A stretch of DNA of 64,000 nucleotides from Diphasiastrum complanatum (GCA_029204225.1 CM055099.1:47678542-47742541); one strand, 5' to 3'. Shown: positions 34,215-45,838, numbered from the stretch's first letter. The notes: generated by a model from the letters alone, not told the origin. A program made the numbers and translations.

Positions 34215-34983
34215 CTCCCTCTTCAACTAGTTTTGGCATAGTTTTGACAATAGAACTTTGATCCAACTTTAGAATGATCTCCATCCTAAGTATAGATATC
34301 CTTTCTAAGGTTCTAAAGTATCTTCCATAATTGATACAGGGAATAGTGTCCAAATTGGATGCTTCACTATTTCTTATATCAATTTTACACATCAACAAGA
34401 TATAACTAGAACATGAAGAACCAAATAGAATGTGAATGAAATGATTCCTCCATGCTTCAAACTTTGAACTCTCTGGAAAATTACAGCAACCAAACAATAA
34501 ATGTGAGTGATGACCATTTGCTTGCTTGTCTCCTCCAACTTTGTCCTTTCTTGATATGTCTCCACCATAAAACTCCATGAATGAGCCTCCATCTCCATCT
34601 TGCCACAAGAAACCATCAAACCTTCGAAATTCATGAGTAGGTGAGTACATAAATGATGCAAATCCAGCACCACATGACTCCATAAAATAATTAGTTTGCA
34701 CTAGTCCATCTTCAAGATCTACTTGATACAAGAAAATGACCATGAATTCACCAAAAATTGACAATCTCCAAGTATTGGCACCAAGTAGCTCAGCACTTGA
34801 GAACTTAGCCATGGATGAGTGACATAATGAACCTCCACTAGCTTCATTTCCATCAGCAAAACCAGCCAAGAATGCTAGTACAACTCCAACAATAAGATAT
34901 TGCAAGACAATGTAGCTAGTTTGTCCATATCTTAACAATTTGCACACATCCACATGAAATAGCTCAAACATGAGATAGTACAA
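34210..34983 (-). CDS. 3'-terminal ORF of a Copia-type element, 257 residues, no RT motifs
   Basis: An open frame with an N-terminal hydrophobic stretch (YIVLQYLIVGVVLAFLAGFA, residues ~24-43), an aromatic- and glycine-rich middle, and a tail ending KTMPKLVEEGV. The same VEEGV end, with its stop codon inside the LTR, terminates the intact Copia D polyprotein at 54058. The downstream LTR (34064-34214) therefore marks this as the last ORF of a Copia-type unit. No RT or RNase H motif remains. I cannot assign a function; it may be a captured or highly diverged sequence. The upstream part is replaced by an LTR of another family at 35020. Confidence 0.4.
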   Translation of the reverse strand: MYYLMFELFHVDVCKLLRYGQTSYIVLQYLIVGVVLAFLAGFADGNEASGGSLCHSSMAKFSSAELLGANTWRLSIFGEFMVIFLYQVDLEDGLVQTNYFMESCGAGFASFMYSPTHEFRRFDGFLWQDGDGGSFMEFYGGDISRKDKVGGDKQANGHHSHLLFGCCNFPESSKFEAWRNHFIHILFGSSCSSYILLMCKIDIRNSEASNLDTIPCINYGRYFRTLERISILRMEIILKLDQSSIVKTMPKLVEEGV

Positions 34984-35019
34984 GTAAAGTAAACTTTGAC
35001 AATACTTCCTTGCTGCTCC

Positions 35020-35654
35020 TTTGTATGCAAAAAATACAAAAAAGGACCAAGAGTGGATCCTAATCTGATCCTCGAGAGGGATTGGTTGTCAGATTACTTG
35101 ATCTATCAATCTACTTCAGATTAAGATCAATCTAGATCAATTTTAGACACAAAATCCTAACAAGAACAATCATTAATTGAAGGTAAGTGTACTTTATGGT
35201 TTCACATGTGTGAAACACTGTCTGAGTACGAAATCCAACCTAAAAATCAAGTACACATTGATAGAACCTCAAAACAATCAAAACAAATGTAGACAAATGG
35301 AGAGAATCACTCAAAATTGCTTCCAAAACCAAGATTGGTGTCTCACACTGATTATGGCCAAATGTGGCTCTATATATACAATAAGTGAGAGCTCGTGGTA
35401 CTGATCATCCTTTGATCCCACGTGTGAAGGTGCTTTGTCATATGATGATTCATCATGCAAAACTGACACTTGGACAAAACCTTCTATTTTGAGCACTTTT
35501 GGTCCATTTTCCTTCTATATGGAGATCTACTTGAAAATCTTCTAGAAGTCAAAATTCGTCTACTTCAACTTATTCCACACATGTGAGATGTCCTCTACAC
35601 ATGGGATGTGACACCTAACCAAAAGATGTGGCTCATGCAAGCAATAGACTGATG
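35020..35654 (-). repeat. Copia LTR family F, copy 1 (truncated)
   Basis: Collinear with 39659-39776 plus 41032-41560 in the same orientation. Anchors are GATCAATCTAGATCAAT, TCTCACACTGATTATGGCCA and GATGTGGCTCATGCAA. It carries TATA-like TATATATAC (35371) and the palindrome TTCACATGTGTGAA (35201-35214). It is cut at 35654, where a plus-strand Copia leader begins. Confidence 0.75.
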
Positions 35655-36084
35655 ATTTTTTGTGCATTAGAAAGGTCTCATTGGAGTCTACAAGAAGATA
35701 TATCAAGTTTTTAGAAATTGCTGTAGAATTTGAGATGTTCATTTTTTTGTGATTTTGTCAAAACTCTAATTTTGATTGGATTTCTAGTTTGTGAGGTTAC
35801 TAAGCTTCATTTGAGTGTGTTTCAATCTTAGGAAGTGGCAAGAATAATTAGATTGAGGATAGATCATAGATTGATCAAGATTTCACTATTCTATGTGTTG
35901 ATTTTCTAGGTAGAAGTGCTAGAAGAGATTTGAGAGGTTCCATATCTTTGTGATTTCTTCTTGAGTTCATTTGTTGAAATTCAAGAGAGTGCTTTGTGCA
36001 TTGGAACAGGTTGAAAGAGAATATCAGGTCACTTCAACATGGCTACAAGTGGAGGCTTTATCTTGGAGAGCAATGATAGGCTTA
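35655..36084 (+). other. Copia leader (LTR missing) and gag start
   Basis: The leader is collinear with 58718-59080 downstream of the family E LTR, but its own LTR and PBS have been lost. gag begins at ATG 36040 (MATSGGFILESNDRLT) and is interrupted at 36085 by a MITE. Confidence 0.7.
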
Positions 36085-36462
36085 CATTAGAGGAGTTCTA
36101 AATCCAAAAAAGACCCTTTGTTAAGATTTTTTTTATATTTTTTCTCAATTTTTTCTTACATATGGACCAATCAAAACACTCAAATTTGAAATCTACGTAA
36201 CGTAACTTTTTGAGTCTACATTTTGATTCCACACTAAAAATGGCATATTTTTTTAGTGGTAAGTCCAAATTTAGCGAAGTTTGGTGCATTTGAAAGCGCT
36301 TGACAAAGGCTTTTCAATGATATCTTAGATGACATACTTTTGAGCTACGATTAAAAATTTATGGCAAGTCAAAGCTATTAGTGTTATAATATTTTAATAA
36401 TATAAACTACATCTTGCACGAATTTTTAAAGGGTCTTTTTGGAGCTCAAAACTCCTCTAATG
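36085..36462. mobile_element. MITE-like element inserted in Copia gag
   Basis: 378 bp with ~37-bp terminal inverted repeats: CATTAGAGGAGTTCTAAAT... at 36085-36121, and the reverse complement of 36426-36462 reads CATTAGAGGAGTTTTGAGC. Both ends then share TCCAAAAA-AGACCCTTT. It separates gag codons MATSGGFILES... from YSTWKVRMESLL. Similar termini occur at 40404 and 57776. No transposase. I could not define the target-site duplication. Confidence 0.75.
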
Positions 36463-37944
36463 CCTCAATCAACTATTCTACTTGGAAGGTGAGGATGGAG
36501 TCCTTATTGGAGATGAATGAGTTAATGGAGATTGTTGCAGGTGTGGAGGAGAGGCCTCAAGCACCTCAAGATCAAGTGAGATATGACAAGAGAGCAAAGA
36601 AGCCTCTACACATGATTAAGATGAATGTTACCAATGAACTTCTCAAGGAAGTTAGTAAGTGCACATCATCTTTGGAGGCTTGGGAAGCTTTGAAGAAGCT
36701 TTATGAATCCAAGTCTACATCAAGAGTTCTTACTCTTAGGAGGCAAATCTTTCAAAGTTTTCAAAAGAAACAAGAGAGTACTCATGCTTTTGTTTTGAGG
36801 GTTAAAGCATTCAATGATGAGTTAGCATGTATTGATGAAAACATTAAGGAGGTAGAACTGATTCAAGTTATACTTAATGGCTTGTTGGATGATCATGCTA
36901 ATCTTCTTCAAAGTTTTGCTATTCAAAAGACTTTGCCAAGTATTGTGGATTTGCAAGAGATGTTGGTGAATGAGGAGTATAGGAGGTGGATCTACATCGA
37001 CATCTCAATATGAAGAGGAGGCTATGTTCATCAAAGGCAAGCTCAAGGGCAAAGGCAACGGCAAGTGGTCTAAAGGGCAAGATCAAGGTGAGACTTCTTC
37101 TTTTGGCAAAAAGAAAGATAAGTCTAAGTTGAAATGCTTTTATTGTGGAATCAAAGGGCATTTTGCAAATGAATGTTTGAATAAGCAAAGAGATGAAGGT
37201 AGCAAGCAAATCAACTTTACTACTAATGATGAGGATCTAGGTGGTGGTGATTCTCTTTTGATGTGTTCTTCAAGTCCAATATCAAGTGAAGGTGACAAAA
37301 ATTCATGGTGGATTGATAGTGGAGCTAGTTCACACATGACTAGTCACAAGGAGTTCTTTACTTCTTTGGTCATTTATGATGGATCCAAGAAAGCAATTCA
37401 CATGGCCAATGGTGGTGAGTGTGTGATTGAAGGTATTGGTTCAATTCCTATTTGTCTCTCTACTACTAGGAAAGGAAGACTTGATGGTGTTCTTTACATT
37501 CCTTCACTTTCAAAGAATTTGCTAAGTGTTGGTCAAATGATAGAGAAAGGATACATGGTAAAGTTTGGTGGTGATGCTTGTTTCATTACAAAGGAAGAAA
37601 TATTGGTTGCTAGGGGCAATAGTCAAGGTAGACTTTTCAAGCTTGATGCTTTTATTATGGCTAACAAAAAGGATGGAATGGAAAAGAAGATTAATTTCAA
37701 CTTTTCAAAGTTACCTTTTAGCATCAATAAGATTGGTGGATCTTATGCAAAGTCTAAAAATCTTCCTTATGCTAGATCTAGGTCAAGATCTAATATGCTT
37801 CTTGGAGATGTTCATCTTTGTGCTAACTTGGCTAGTCTTGAGGATAATGATAGTGTTTCAATGGTTCTTCATGGCAAGTGCAAGCATGCAAAAGGTAAGG
37901 AAAGAGCTAACTTCATCAATGGAGGTGAAGGTTCTTTCTTGTAA
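36463..37944 (+). pseudogene. Copia gag, zinc knuckle and protease (frameshifted)
   Basis: The gag frame (to 37013) contains YSTWKVRMESLLEMNELME and STSRVLTLRRQIF. A one-base slip near 36970 leads into frame 36970-37944 with a CCHC knuckle (CFYCGIKGHFANEC), protease WWIDSGASSHM and pre-integrase GRLFKLDA. After that, the usual HHCC finger and core are replaced by a shortened, diverged segment in which AKSKNLPYARSRSRS still echoes the intact ALSKSHRLAYSRSTSRS. Close relative of Copia D at 43757, but non-autonomous. Confidence 0.75.
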
Positions 37945-38252
37945 AGGATTGTTGCTAATGATTTCTTTGATCATATCAAAAAAATTGTTGCTAGGTGCAT
38001 TCATGAAGGAGATGGTTCTTCTACATTCTTTTGCTATGATTCCAATAAAGTCACTTTTCTAGAAAGTGGAGTCACATGTCTTCATAAAGAGAGTAGTTCA
38101 AATGATTCTATCAAGAGACTTGGTGAGGGAGATAGTCACAAGTCAAGAAGAAGAGAAGTATGTGAAGAGTTTAAAGTAGGATGTACTTTGAATGATGTCA
38201 TTGAAATGATAGTGAGAAAGAATCATTATCATATGAGTCATTACCTAAAACA

Positions 38253-38801
38253 TTGAGTAGAAGTTCTTGTTTGAAAAAAGAGAGTACTTCAATCATCCTT
38301 ATGTTGAAGGTACTATTCATTTTTTTCATGGCTTCTAATGTTTTTGAGGTTTCTACTTCTTATGATGCAATCATTAAGAGGGAGTCTTATGAAGGAAAGA
38401 GCAATGGAAGATTGGTTCTTGGGAAGATCCAAGGCATGGATCTCACATCTCTTCATCAACTCAAAGGATTCTATGATTGTGAATTGATCACTCATGATCA
38501 AGATGGCAAAAGGTTGGTTGGAGAAGACTACATGGAGCAAATTGAGAGGCAATTTCTTCAAGGCAAGGGAGATCTCATTGGTGAGATCATTGAGGTTTGT
38601 TATGGACTCAAAAGGGCTGGATTTATTAGGTTTGATACTCATCTTCACCTACTCTACTTCATGTTGGATGGAAAGTCTAGAATCTATCTTTTGATTTATG
38701 ATGGTGACATTGGTGACATTGTTCTCACTAACATTTATGGAAGATCGAGATCAAGCATTGATGAGATCTTGTTGAATCTAGATCATATGTTTGAGAGGTA
38801 G
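38253..38801 (+). pseudogene. ORF derived from Copia RT without the YVDD core
   Basis: 182 residues open. The middle (EVCYGLKRAGF, IRFDTHLHLLYFMLDG, YLLIYDGDIGDIVLTNI) follows the Copia RT pattern YGLKQAPRAWY...YVDD, but the catalytic YVDD position reads as non-acidic sequence and the block after it is short. It lies 3' of gag-protease in the same orientation. The frame is intact, yet it could not act as a polymerase. Confidence 0.5.
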
Positions 38802-38874
38802 TATTTCCAGAGGTTCAGGTCTGAAGATATTCATATGTTTGATATCTTTTATGATCAATGCAATGTAATGCAAC

Positions 38875-39658
38875 TCTACATCTCTTTTTGTACTTTACCA
38901 ATTCAACTCCTCCTTGAGGTTCTACTTCCATCTCAAGTACTATGTCATAAAGATCATGGTGTACAAGCAAAGACTCCATTAGAACTATCCAATTAGCTTA
39001 ATTAGTGGATGTGAACCTTTCCCTAGCTTCAAGCAAAAAACCACCCATTGATGCCATTTTTGAATGTGAAAAAGCACTAGAAACTCTTATGGTTTCTCTA
39101 AGAGATCTGAACCTATAGTCTTATAGCAATTTGAAAGCTTATAGACACAATTCTATCACTCATGAACCAATCTAGAATGATGGAAATTTAGATTCTAGTC
39201 TCAATTTTGCAAAATCACTCCTTAATCTATGATTTTTGGCAATATCTCTCTCAACTTCAACATGCACTCAAAAAATCAGAGAAACTCATTTAATGCACCT
39301 GATTCAAGCTTCAAATTTAATTTTTTAACTGATCTAATCCAAGAACAAATCATAGGAATAGAATCTCTGTAGAAAAAGCTTGATTTTGCACTAAAAATTT
39401 CTCAATTTGGGTGTGTGAGTCAAATTGTACAAATTTTTGAATTTTCTCAACCAAAACTGGACCTGTACAGCCTCACACGTGTGAAAAGTGTTCCTACAGC
39501 CCACATCAAGTTTTGGTACAAAATTTTTGAGAATACCTATCAAATCTAACTCGCTACACAAAAATTAGCTAGTTTCCAAAAACTTGCTAATTTGGGCTTA
39601 GTTTTGGATCAAGACCATCAATATCAATAAATCCTCTTGTACTTGGCTCTGATACCAT
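38875..39658 (-). pseudogene. Minus-strand Copia gag start, leader and PBS
   Basis: gag begins at ATG 39057 (MASMGGFLLEARERFTSTN, then an in-frame stop, then MESLLVHHDLYDI) and fades near 38875, where it meets the oppositely oriented plus-strand element. The leader spans 39060-39640. The primer-binding site TGGTATCAGAGCC is at 39658-39646 on the minus strand, next to LTR family F. Confidence 0.7.
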
Positions 39659-41719
39659 GTGAAAACCTGCAAAATAGGGACAAGAATGGATCCTAATCTG
39701 ATCCACAAGAGAGATTGGATGTTAGATACAATTGATCTATCAATCTACACAAGATTTAGATCAATCTAGATCAATGTCCGGCCTACTATGAGATCAGAGG
39801 CAGATACCATTGCTTATACAGAGATACTCCACTTAAATGTCCTGAGGTAATCCCAATAATGAACCAATAGTATGTAGCCATATATATCGAGCATACGGAT
39901 CTTGCTTAACCATCTTAACTGTCGTGGCTTTGTATAAACAAGCTACTCCACCAGTCCACGACAGGTTTTTCCCCTCACAAATGGGCGAAAAACAAAATGC
40001 CAAGAGTAATCCTGTATATGTGGAAGAGGATGATATAAGGACTCATGAGTTTCAGCCAACAACAAAATGTCACATTTGCTTATAAAATCAGTAAAATCTC
40101 CTGCCATGTAAAATGATTGTATTTTTTTTTTGGATGTATCTCTATTTACAAATGGATTAAGTAAATTTTTCTATATTTTCAGTATTAGTATTAGGAATTG
40201 ATAAGGGAACAGTTCCCTCTTCTATAATCTCACCTTCCTCTGTTTCGAGAAGGACTTCTATGACTTTTAAGACAAGAAGCCTCTGTGCTATAATATCGCC
40301 TTCTTCTGTATTGGGAAGGACTTCTATTCCTTTTTTATCATATATAATAATATTTGCATCCTATGCAACTTGAAAGGCTATTAAGACAGGAGCAGCTTGC
40401 TTTCATTGGAGGAGTTCTCAATATCAAAAAGACCCTTTGTAAAGATACTTTTATTTTTTTTCTTTAGTTTCGACCGTCACCAGGCCCAATCAAAATGCAC
40501 AGATTTGAAATCTACGTAACGTAGTTCAAATTAACTAAAAAATAAAAATGCAATATAGAAAACTTTGAAATTTGTGTTCAGGCAGCATGGACGTATCCCA
40601 TTGGTTTCTTCTTCCTACCCGACACGTGCTAATCTGCCCGACATCATTACCTCAAGTTAAATTTACTTTACTATGCTGGTTAGTATAATGAAATTTTCTA
40701 ACTATACTAGTTATAGTTATAGAAATATAGTATGTACAGCTATAAGCATGCATGAGAATCGAAGTAACCAAACTTGCCTCATAAAAATGAGAAATGTTGG
40801 TAGCAAAGTTGGAAGAATTAACGATCAACTGCTTATCAAATAGGGGAAAACCCCAAGACATTTTTTGGCTGATTGTCTGCATCCATGAAAACCAATCGGA
40901 TTTATACCTTTGTGCTCAAATTGCAAAGGACCAGGCCACAAGTATCTGGATTGTCCACAACCATTGAATTCGCGTCCAAAGTATTAGTATGTTGCTACTC
41001 CTGCTGCTACTGCTGATACAAAATTATAATCTTTGAAAATCTAACAAGAACAATCATTAATGAAAGTAAATGTACTTGTTGGTTTCACAGGTGTGAAAAC
41101 CTGTCAGAGTACGGACTTCAACCTGAAAACAAAGTACACTATGATAGAAACTCAAAACACTCAAAACAAATGAAGACAAATGGAGAGATTGACACAAAAT
41201 TGCTTCCAAAATCAAGATTGAGGTTTCATGTTGATTATGGCCAAATATGCCTATATATATACACTTCTTGGAGCTCGAGGTACTGACCATGCATTAGATC
41301 TCACACGTGTGAGGATGCTTTGTCATATGGTGAATCATCATGCAAAATTGACACTTGGATCAAACTTTCTATTTTGAGCACTTTTGGTCAAATTTCCTAC
41401 TATATGGAGATCTACTTGGAAATCTTCTAGAAGTGAAAACTTGCCTATTTCAGCTTATTCCACACGTGTGAGCTGTCCTCTTCACATGGGATGTGACACC
41501 TAATCAAAGGATGTGGCTCATGCAATCAATAGATTGATGCCATGTGTCATATGTCTAATAAACTAGTTTTTGGCCTTTTTAGCCACTAGAACTTGAATTA
41601 AATCATATGTACAACCTATATGATTATGGTACATGACAAGTACACTAATTTCACACATAGAAACAGGATCCACACATGTGTAATCATCCTATATACATGA
41701 TTTTGGCCTTGACCAAGCA
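39659..41719 (-). mobile_element. Copia LTR family F, copy 2, split by an insertion
   Basis: The LTR starts TGTGAAAACCTG at 39659 beside the PBS, breaks at 39776, resumes near 41032 (CTAACAAGAACAATCATTAA) and fades near 41719. Copy 1 at 35020-35654 is continuous across the break, which proves an insertion. It carries TATATATATAC near 41264 and several CACGTG-type palindromes. Confidence 0.75.
39777..41031 (+). mobile_element. 1.25-kb insertion in the family F LTR
   Basis: A mosaic insertion. A MITE-like terminus (CATTGGAGGAGTTCTCAAT, 40404) shares internal sequence (GAAATCTACGTAACGTA) with the MITE at 36085. Near its right end, 40887-41030 encodes a CCHC zinc knuckle (CSNCKGPGHKYLDC) on the plus strand, from a retroelement gag. 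I see no complete element. Confidence 0.5.
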
Positions 41720-41756
41720 TAATTTTTGCATTTTTTACAGATCTCGTAATCAAATC

Positions 41757-41909
41757 ATGTTCTTGGAAGACCAATTAACTTACCTACAGTGGGACGGCAA
41801 AGCCCTGACCACATTCGTACAAAAGATACAAGACTTGTTTATCTCCTTGCAAAATTTTGGCACAAAAAATGCAATTTCAAAGGAAAAACAGCTTAGCTAT
41901 TTTCTTTGA
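41757..41909 (+). pseudogene. Copia-type gag fragment
   Basis: MFLEDQLTYLQWDGKALTTF and KIQDLFISLQNFGTKNAI read like a Copia gag fragment. It stops at 41909 and lies directly outside the Copia D 5' LTR, so it was part of the insertion target. Confidence 0.45.
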
Positions 41910-41929
41910 GCCCTACTCAGGTCATTCCA

Positions 41930-42584
41930 TGTGAAAATTGTCAACATTTCCTAGCTAGTTTGAGGCCTAAATTGGCTAAAATTGTAAATAGTTTTGGTTC
42001 TGGAGTTTCACACGTGTGAACCAGGCCACAATGTTTTTATTTACTGTATTTTTTCAGTATGATGAAGTGTCAAACTTCATACCCTTCAAAATGAGACCAT
42101 TTTGATGTATTTTGGTCATATAAGCCATTTTTAGCTATTTTTCCTATATAGGGAATATCTAGGGTCAAGTACCTTCTAGAGAGAGGAGAGAGAGTCATCT
42201 TCCTCATCCATAAATAGTAGGGAAGTCGTGGAGAACAGGTTGGAGAAACCTTTTGTATGCTTCATTGAGATCAATAGATCATTGTCATTGTTTCTTCCTC
42301 CATTGAGAGCATTGTTGTGTGTATTGTCTTCAAGCTATTGTGTATGATCTTAGGTGCTTTCCAAAAGTGGTAGGCTGATGTATTATGGACTGTATAATGC
42401 TATTTTGGGCCGCACTTGATGTTTATGGAAGTTTCCATTTGTGATAAATGCTTTTTGATCAAGTTCTTTGCATTCTAGGTAGCATAGAATGTGTTGCCAA
42501 TTCCTAGCTTATGTAGTTTGGAGTGCAAGCATTCAAGCCAATGATCTTGGAGTTTAGATCCACTTAGGATCTGTATTTTTCACA
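41930..42584 (+). repeat. Copia D 5' LTR
   Basis: 655 bp, TGTGAAAATTG...TATTTTTCACA. Read side by side with the reverse complement of 53408-54062 it appears identical. It contains the palindrome TTCACACGTGTGAA (42007-42020), a TATA-like CCTATATAGG near 42143 and purine-rich GAGAGGAGAGAG after it. It ends at TGGTATCAGAGC, the iMet primer-binding site (42585). Confidence 0.95.
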
Positions 42585-43756
42585 TGGTATCAGAGCTGGT
42601 TGGCTTCTATTTACAGTAAGTATTCCATTTTTGGTGATATTTGGATGTTTGATCAAGTTCTAGCATGATTTTGCATTGCTTTGTTGATCAAATCTTACTA
42701 ACCTTTGTTTTGTGAGTTGAACTTGTGGATCAAAAGCATATTTCAGGTCTATTGAAGATCAGAGGCTGAAAAGAAACTATTTTGGATCAGATCATAACAC
42801 CTAATCATTTGTGATTGTGAGGCTTGTGCATATTCAATACTAACAATGTTCTTTTCAATCCTATTGTTGACAATCTCCATTCTTGGATGAACACTCTCCT
42901 TAAGTGGATGAAACTTCTCCTTAAGTGGATGACAAATGCTCTTTTGAGTGAGTTGTAATTCTCCTAAAGGCTGATCAAAGCTCCCATTTGGATGAAAGAT
43001 CCCCTTTTTTGGGTGAACATATTGTAAGCTCCATTGTGAAGAGCATATTGTAAAGATTGTCATCAATTTTGGCATAATTTTTGGTGTACTTTGTTGAGCA
43101 TGTAAGTAACTCTCCTTATGTAATTTGATTGGAGCATTTGCTGGAAGGTGTTAACCATTATGCAAGTGTGTTTTCAGGTTCTTAACAAGTTGAGGAACAT
43201 TCTCATGTGAAGTGATCTTAGATCTACATCTAAACACCAAGATTTGACAAGATAGTGAAGCTAGTCTTGTGATTCACTAAGTGTGCTCATTCATTCACCT
43301 CTAAATATTGTATTTATCACTTGCTGGAGTTTATAAACTTTTAGAAGTGTGGTTTACATGTGGTTTTACAGGATGAATCAATATCTTAGTGTGTTGATCA
43401 TATGTTGATCAAGTTTGTTCATTACTAGGTAATCTTGGCATCCTAGTTTTGGGTATTTTCTAAGAATGCAAGTAACTCTTCACACCATAACTTGATTTGG
43501 TCACTTGCTGGAAAGTTTGAGAGCTTAAGCAAGAGTGTGTTCAGGTTGGTTTGATTTTGTAATCCATTCTTAGTGTGTGCAAAGTGTTGCATGTGTTTCA
43601 ATCTTCCTTTCTATGCTTGGAAACCATCTAGGTTCAAGATAGAAGTGTTTTAGGGTCCTAAATCTTCATAGATCTCTTTATCTATCATTTGTTGAGAGAA
43701 AAGTGAGTGCTAAGTGCTTTAGGACAGAACCTAAAAGTTGAAGAAACATTATAATC
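42585..43756 (+). other. Copia D leader with internal repeats
   Basis: It begins with the PBS. A 16-bp phrase (CTCCTTAAGTGGATGA) occurs at 42896-42911 and 42917-42932. Three diverged ~80-95-bp units (about 43099-43180, 43277-43372 and 43466-43547) share a CACTTGCTGGAA-like core and end in a 3'-splice-site-like GTGTTTTCAGG. The minus-strand frame at 42749-43075 is a by-product of these repeats. Confidence 0.7.
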
Positions 43757-45838
43757 ATGGCTTCCAATGGTGGGATCATGCTAGAGTCTAGTGAAAGGTT
43801 GAGTTCATCAAACTACTCTACTTGGAAAGTGAGGATGGAGTCCTTACTTGAGTTGAATGAACTCATGGACATAGTTGCAGAAATTGAAGAGAGACCTCTC
43901 ACACTTCAAGAGCAACAAAGGTTTGATAAGAAGGCCAAAAGGGCTCTTCATATCATTAAAATGAATGTTACAAATGAACTTCTCAAGGAAGTTGGAAAGT
44001 GTCAAAGTGCAAGTGAGGCATGGAATGCCTTAAAGAAGCTCTTTGAATCAAAGTCCACATCTAGGGTATTGACCCTAAGGAGACAAATATTTTCTAGTAG
44101 GCAAAGAGAGGGTGAAAGTGCTCATGCATTTATCTTGAGAGTTAAGTCCCTAAGTGATGATTTAGCATGCATTGATGAGAACATAAAAGATGGTGAAATA
44201 GTCCAAGTTATGTTGAATGGTTTGCTAAATGAACATGATAACCTTGTGCAAAGTTTTGCCATTCAAAGAGTCTTGCCAAGTGTGGTTGACTTGCAAGAAA
44301 TCTTATTGGCTGAAGAACATAGGTTGCAATCAAAGCTTGATGGTGCATCCTTGCAAGGTGGAGGTGAAGAGGCTTTCTTCACAAAAGGCAAATTCAAGGG
44401 CAAAGGTAAAGGCAAAGGGAAATGGTCCAAAGGTGGTAACTTTGATCATGATGATCACTCTTCCTCTTCCTCTTCTACTAAGAACAATAAGTCAAAGTTC
44501 AAGTGCTTTTATTGTGGGATAAAAGGTCATTTTGCAAATGAATGTTATAAGAAGAAAAGAGAGCAAGGAGAGAGGCAAGGAAATCTTACAATAGATGAGG
44601 AAGAACATAACACATGTGAATCACTTGTTATGACTTCAAGTTTGTTAGCCAACATAGATGATAATGATCCTTGGTGGATTGATAGTGGAGCCTCATCTCA
44701 CATGACAAGACATAAGGAATACTTTACATCCTTATTGACTTATGAGGGAGAAGGTAACATCATCTACACTGCAAATGATGGTCAATGTGACATCAAAGGC
44801 ATAGGCACTATTCCTATTTCCCTTTCAACAAATAGGAAAGCAAATCTTGAAAATGTTTTGTACATTCCTTCAATCACTAAGAATTTGCTTAGTGTAAGTC
44901 AAATGATTGACAAAGGACTTGATGTGGAGTTCATTGGAGATGCATGTTTGATAAGTAAATGTGGATCCTTGATTGCTCAAGGTAGGAGGCATGGTAAACT
45001 TTTCAAGCTTGATGCATGTGTGATCTCTAATCATGAAGGATGTATGGCTAGGGAGCAATTGACAAACCAAGAAGTTTGGCACAAGAGGTTGGGCCATCCC
45101 AACTTCAAATCTTTGGAGGTAATGGCAAAGAAAGAGCTTGTTCTTGGTCTCCCTAAAAGTCTTGTTGCAAACAATAGTGTTTGTGAACATTGTGCCTTGT
45201 CCAAATCTCATAGACTTGCTTATTCTAGATCTACTTCTAGATCTAAAGAAGCTTTTCAACTTGTGCATTCTGATATTCATTCTTCTAGTACAACTAGCAA
45301 TGGTGGGGCAAAGATGTATGCAACTTTCATTGATGACTTTAGTAGGTATACTTGGATCTATCTTCTTAAAAGTAAGGATGAAGTGTTTGCTGCATTTGTC
45401 AAGTTCAAGAATGAAATGGAAAACCAATTCAATACAAAGATCAAATGCTTAAGATCTGATAATGGAGGGGAATACACCTCAAATAGGTTCAAAGACTTTT
45501 GTATAGCACATGGGATTAAGAGGGAGATGTCTAGTCCTAGGACTCCACAACAGAATGGAGTGGCCGAGAGGAAGAATAGAACCCTTTGTGAATGTGCCAA
45601 GGCAATGAGACTACATGCTAATCTTGCTAAGTCTTTTTGGGGGGAAGCTTTAGCATGTGCTAACTATCTATGTAATAGATGGACAAGTGCTTCCTTGGAT
45701 GGTAAAACTCCTCATGAGGTTCTTTATGGTAGAAGGCCGAGTGTCAAGCATTGTAGGATCTTTGGATGTACATGTTTTGTCAATATCACACTTGATGATA
45801 GAACTAAAGAAGATCCTTCATCAAAGAAGTGGCATATA
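43757..45838 (+). CDS. Copia D polyprotein, N-terminal part: gag, zinc knuckle, protease, integrase
   Basis: ATG 43757 opens MASNGGIMLESSERLSSSNY. Domains in order: gag (residues ~1-200, YSTWKVRMESLLELNELMD, STSRVLTLRRQIF); basic linker KGKFKGKGKGKGK; CCHC zinc knuckle CFYCGIKGHFANEC (~249-262); protease WWIDSGASSHM (~306-316); pre-integrase block; HHCC finger with WHKRLGH and CEHC; and an integrase core whose catalytic acids sit in VHSDIH, LRSDNGGEY and NGVAERKNRT. No stop or frameshift up to the breakpoint after DPSSKK. The last dozen or so residues are read from foreign DNA. The RT-RNase H part that should follow is on the other strand at 54058-55956. Confidence 0.95.

Larger units (their letters stand above)
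41930..45830 (+). mobile_element. Copia D, 5' half (LTR, leader, gag-protease-integrase)
   Basis: 5' LTR 41930-42584, PBS, 1.17-kb leader and an unbroken coding region to about 45830, where the sequence changes to an unrelated minus-strand RT fragment. The missing RT-RNase H-3' LTR is found in reverse orientation at 53408-55975. The left flank 41925-41929 is TTCCA. Confidence 0.95.

Noticed and set aside
42749-43075. Antisense ORF in the Copia D leader (HPLKE repeats)
   Set aside because: Explained by the leader's tandem repeats; no other support.
44870-45427. 185-residue frame antisense to Copia D integrase
   Set aside because: Shadow of the intact polyprotein.
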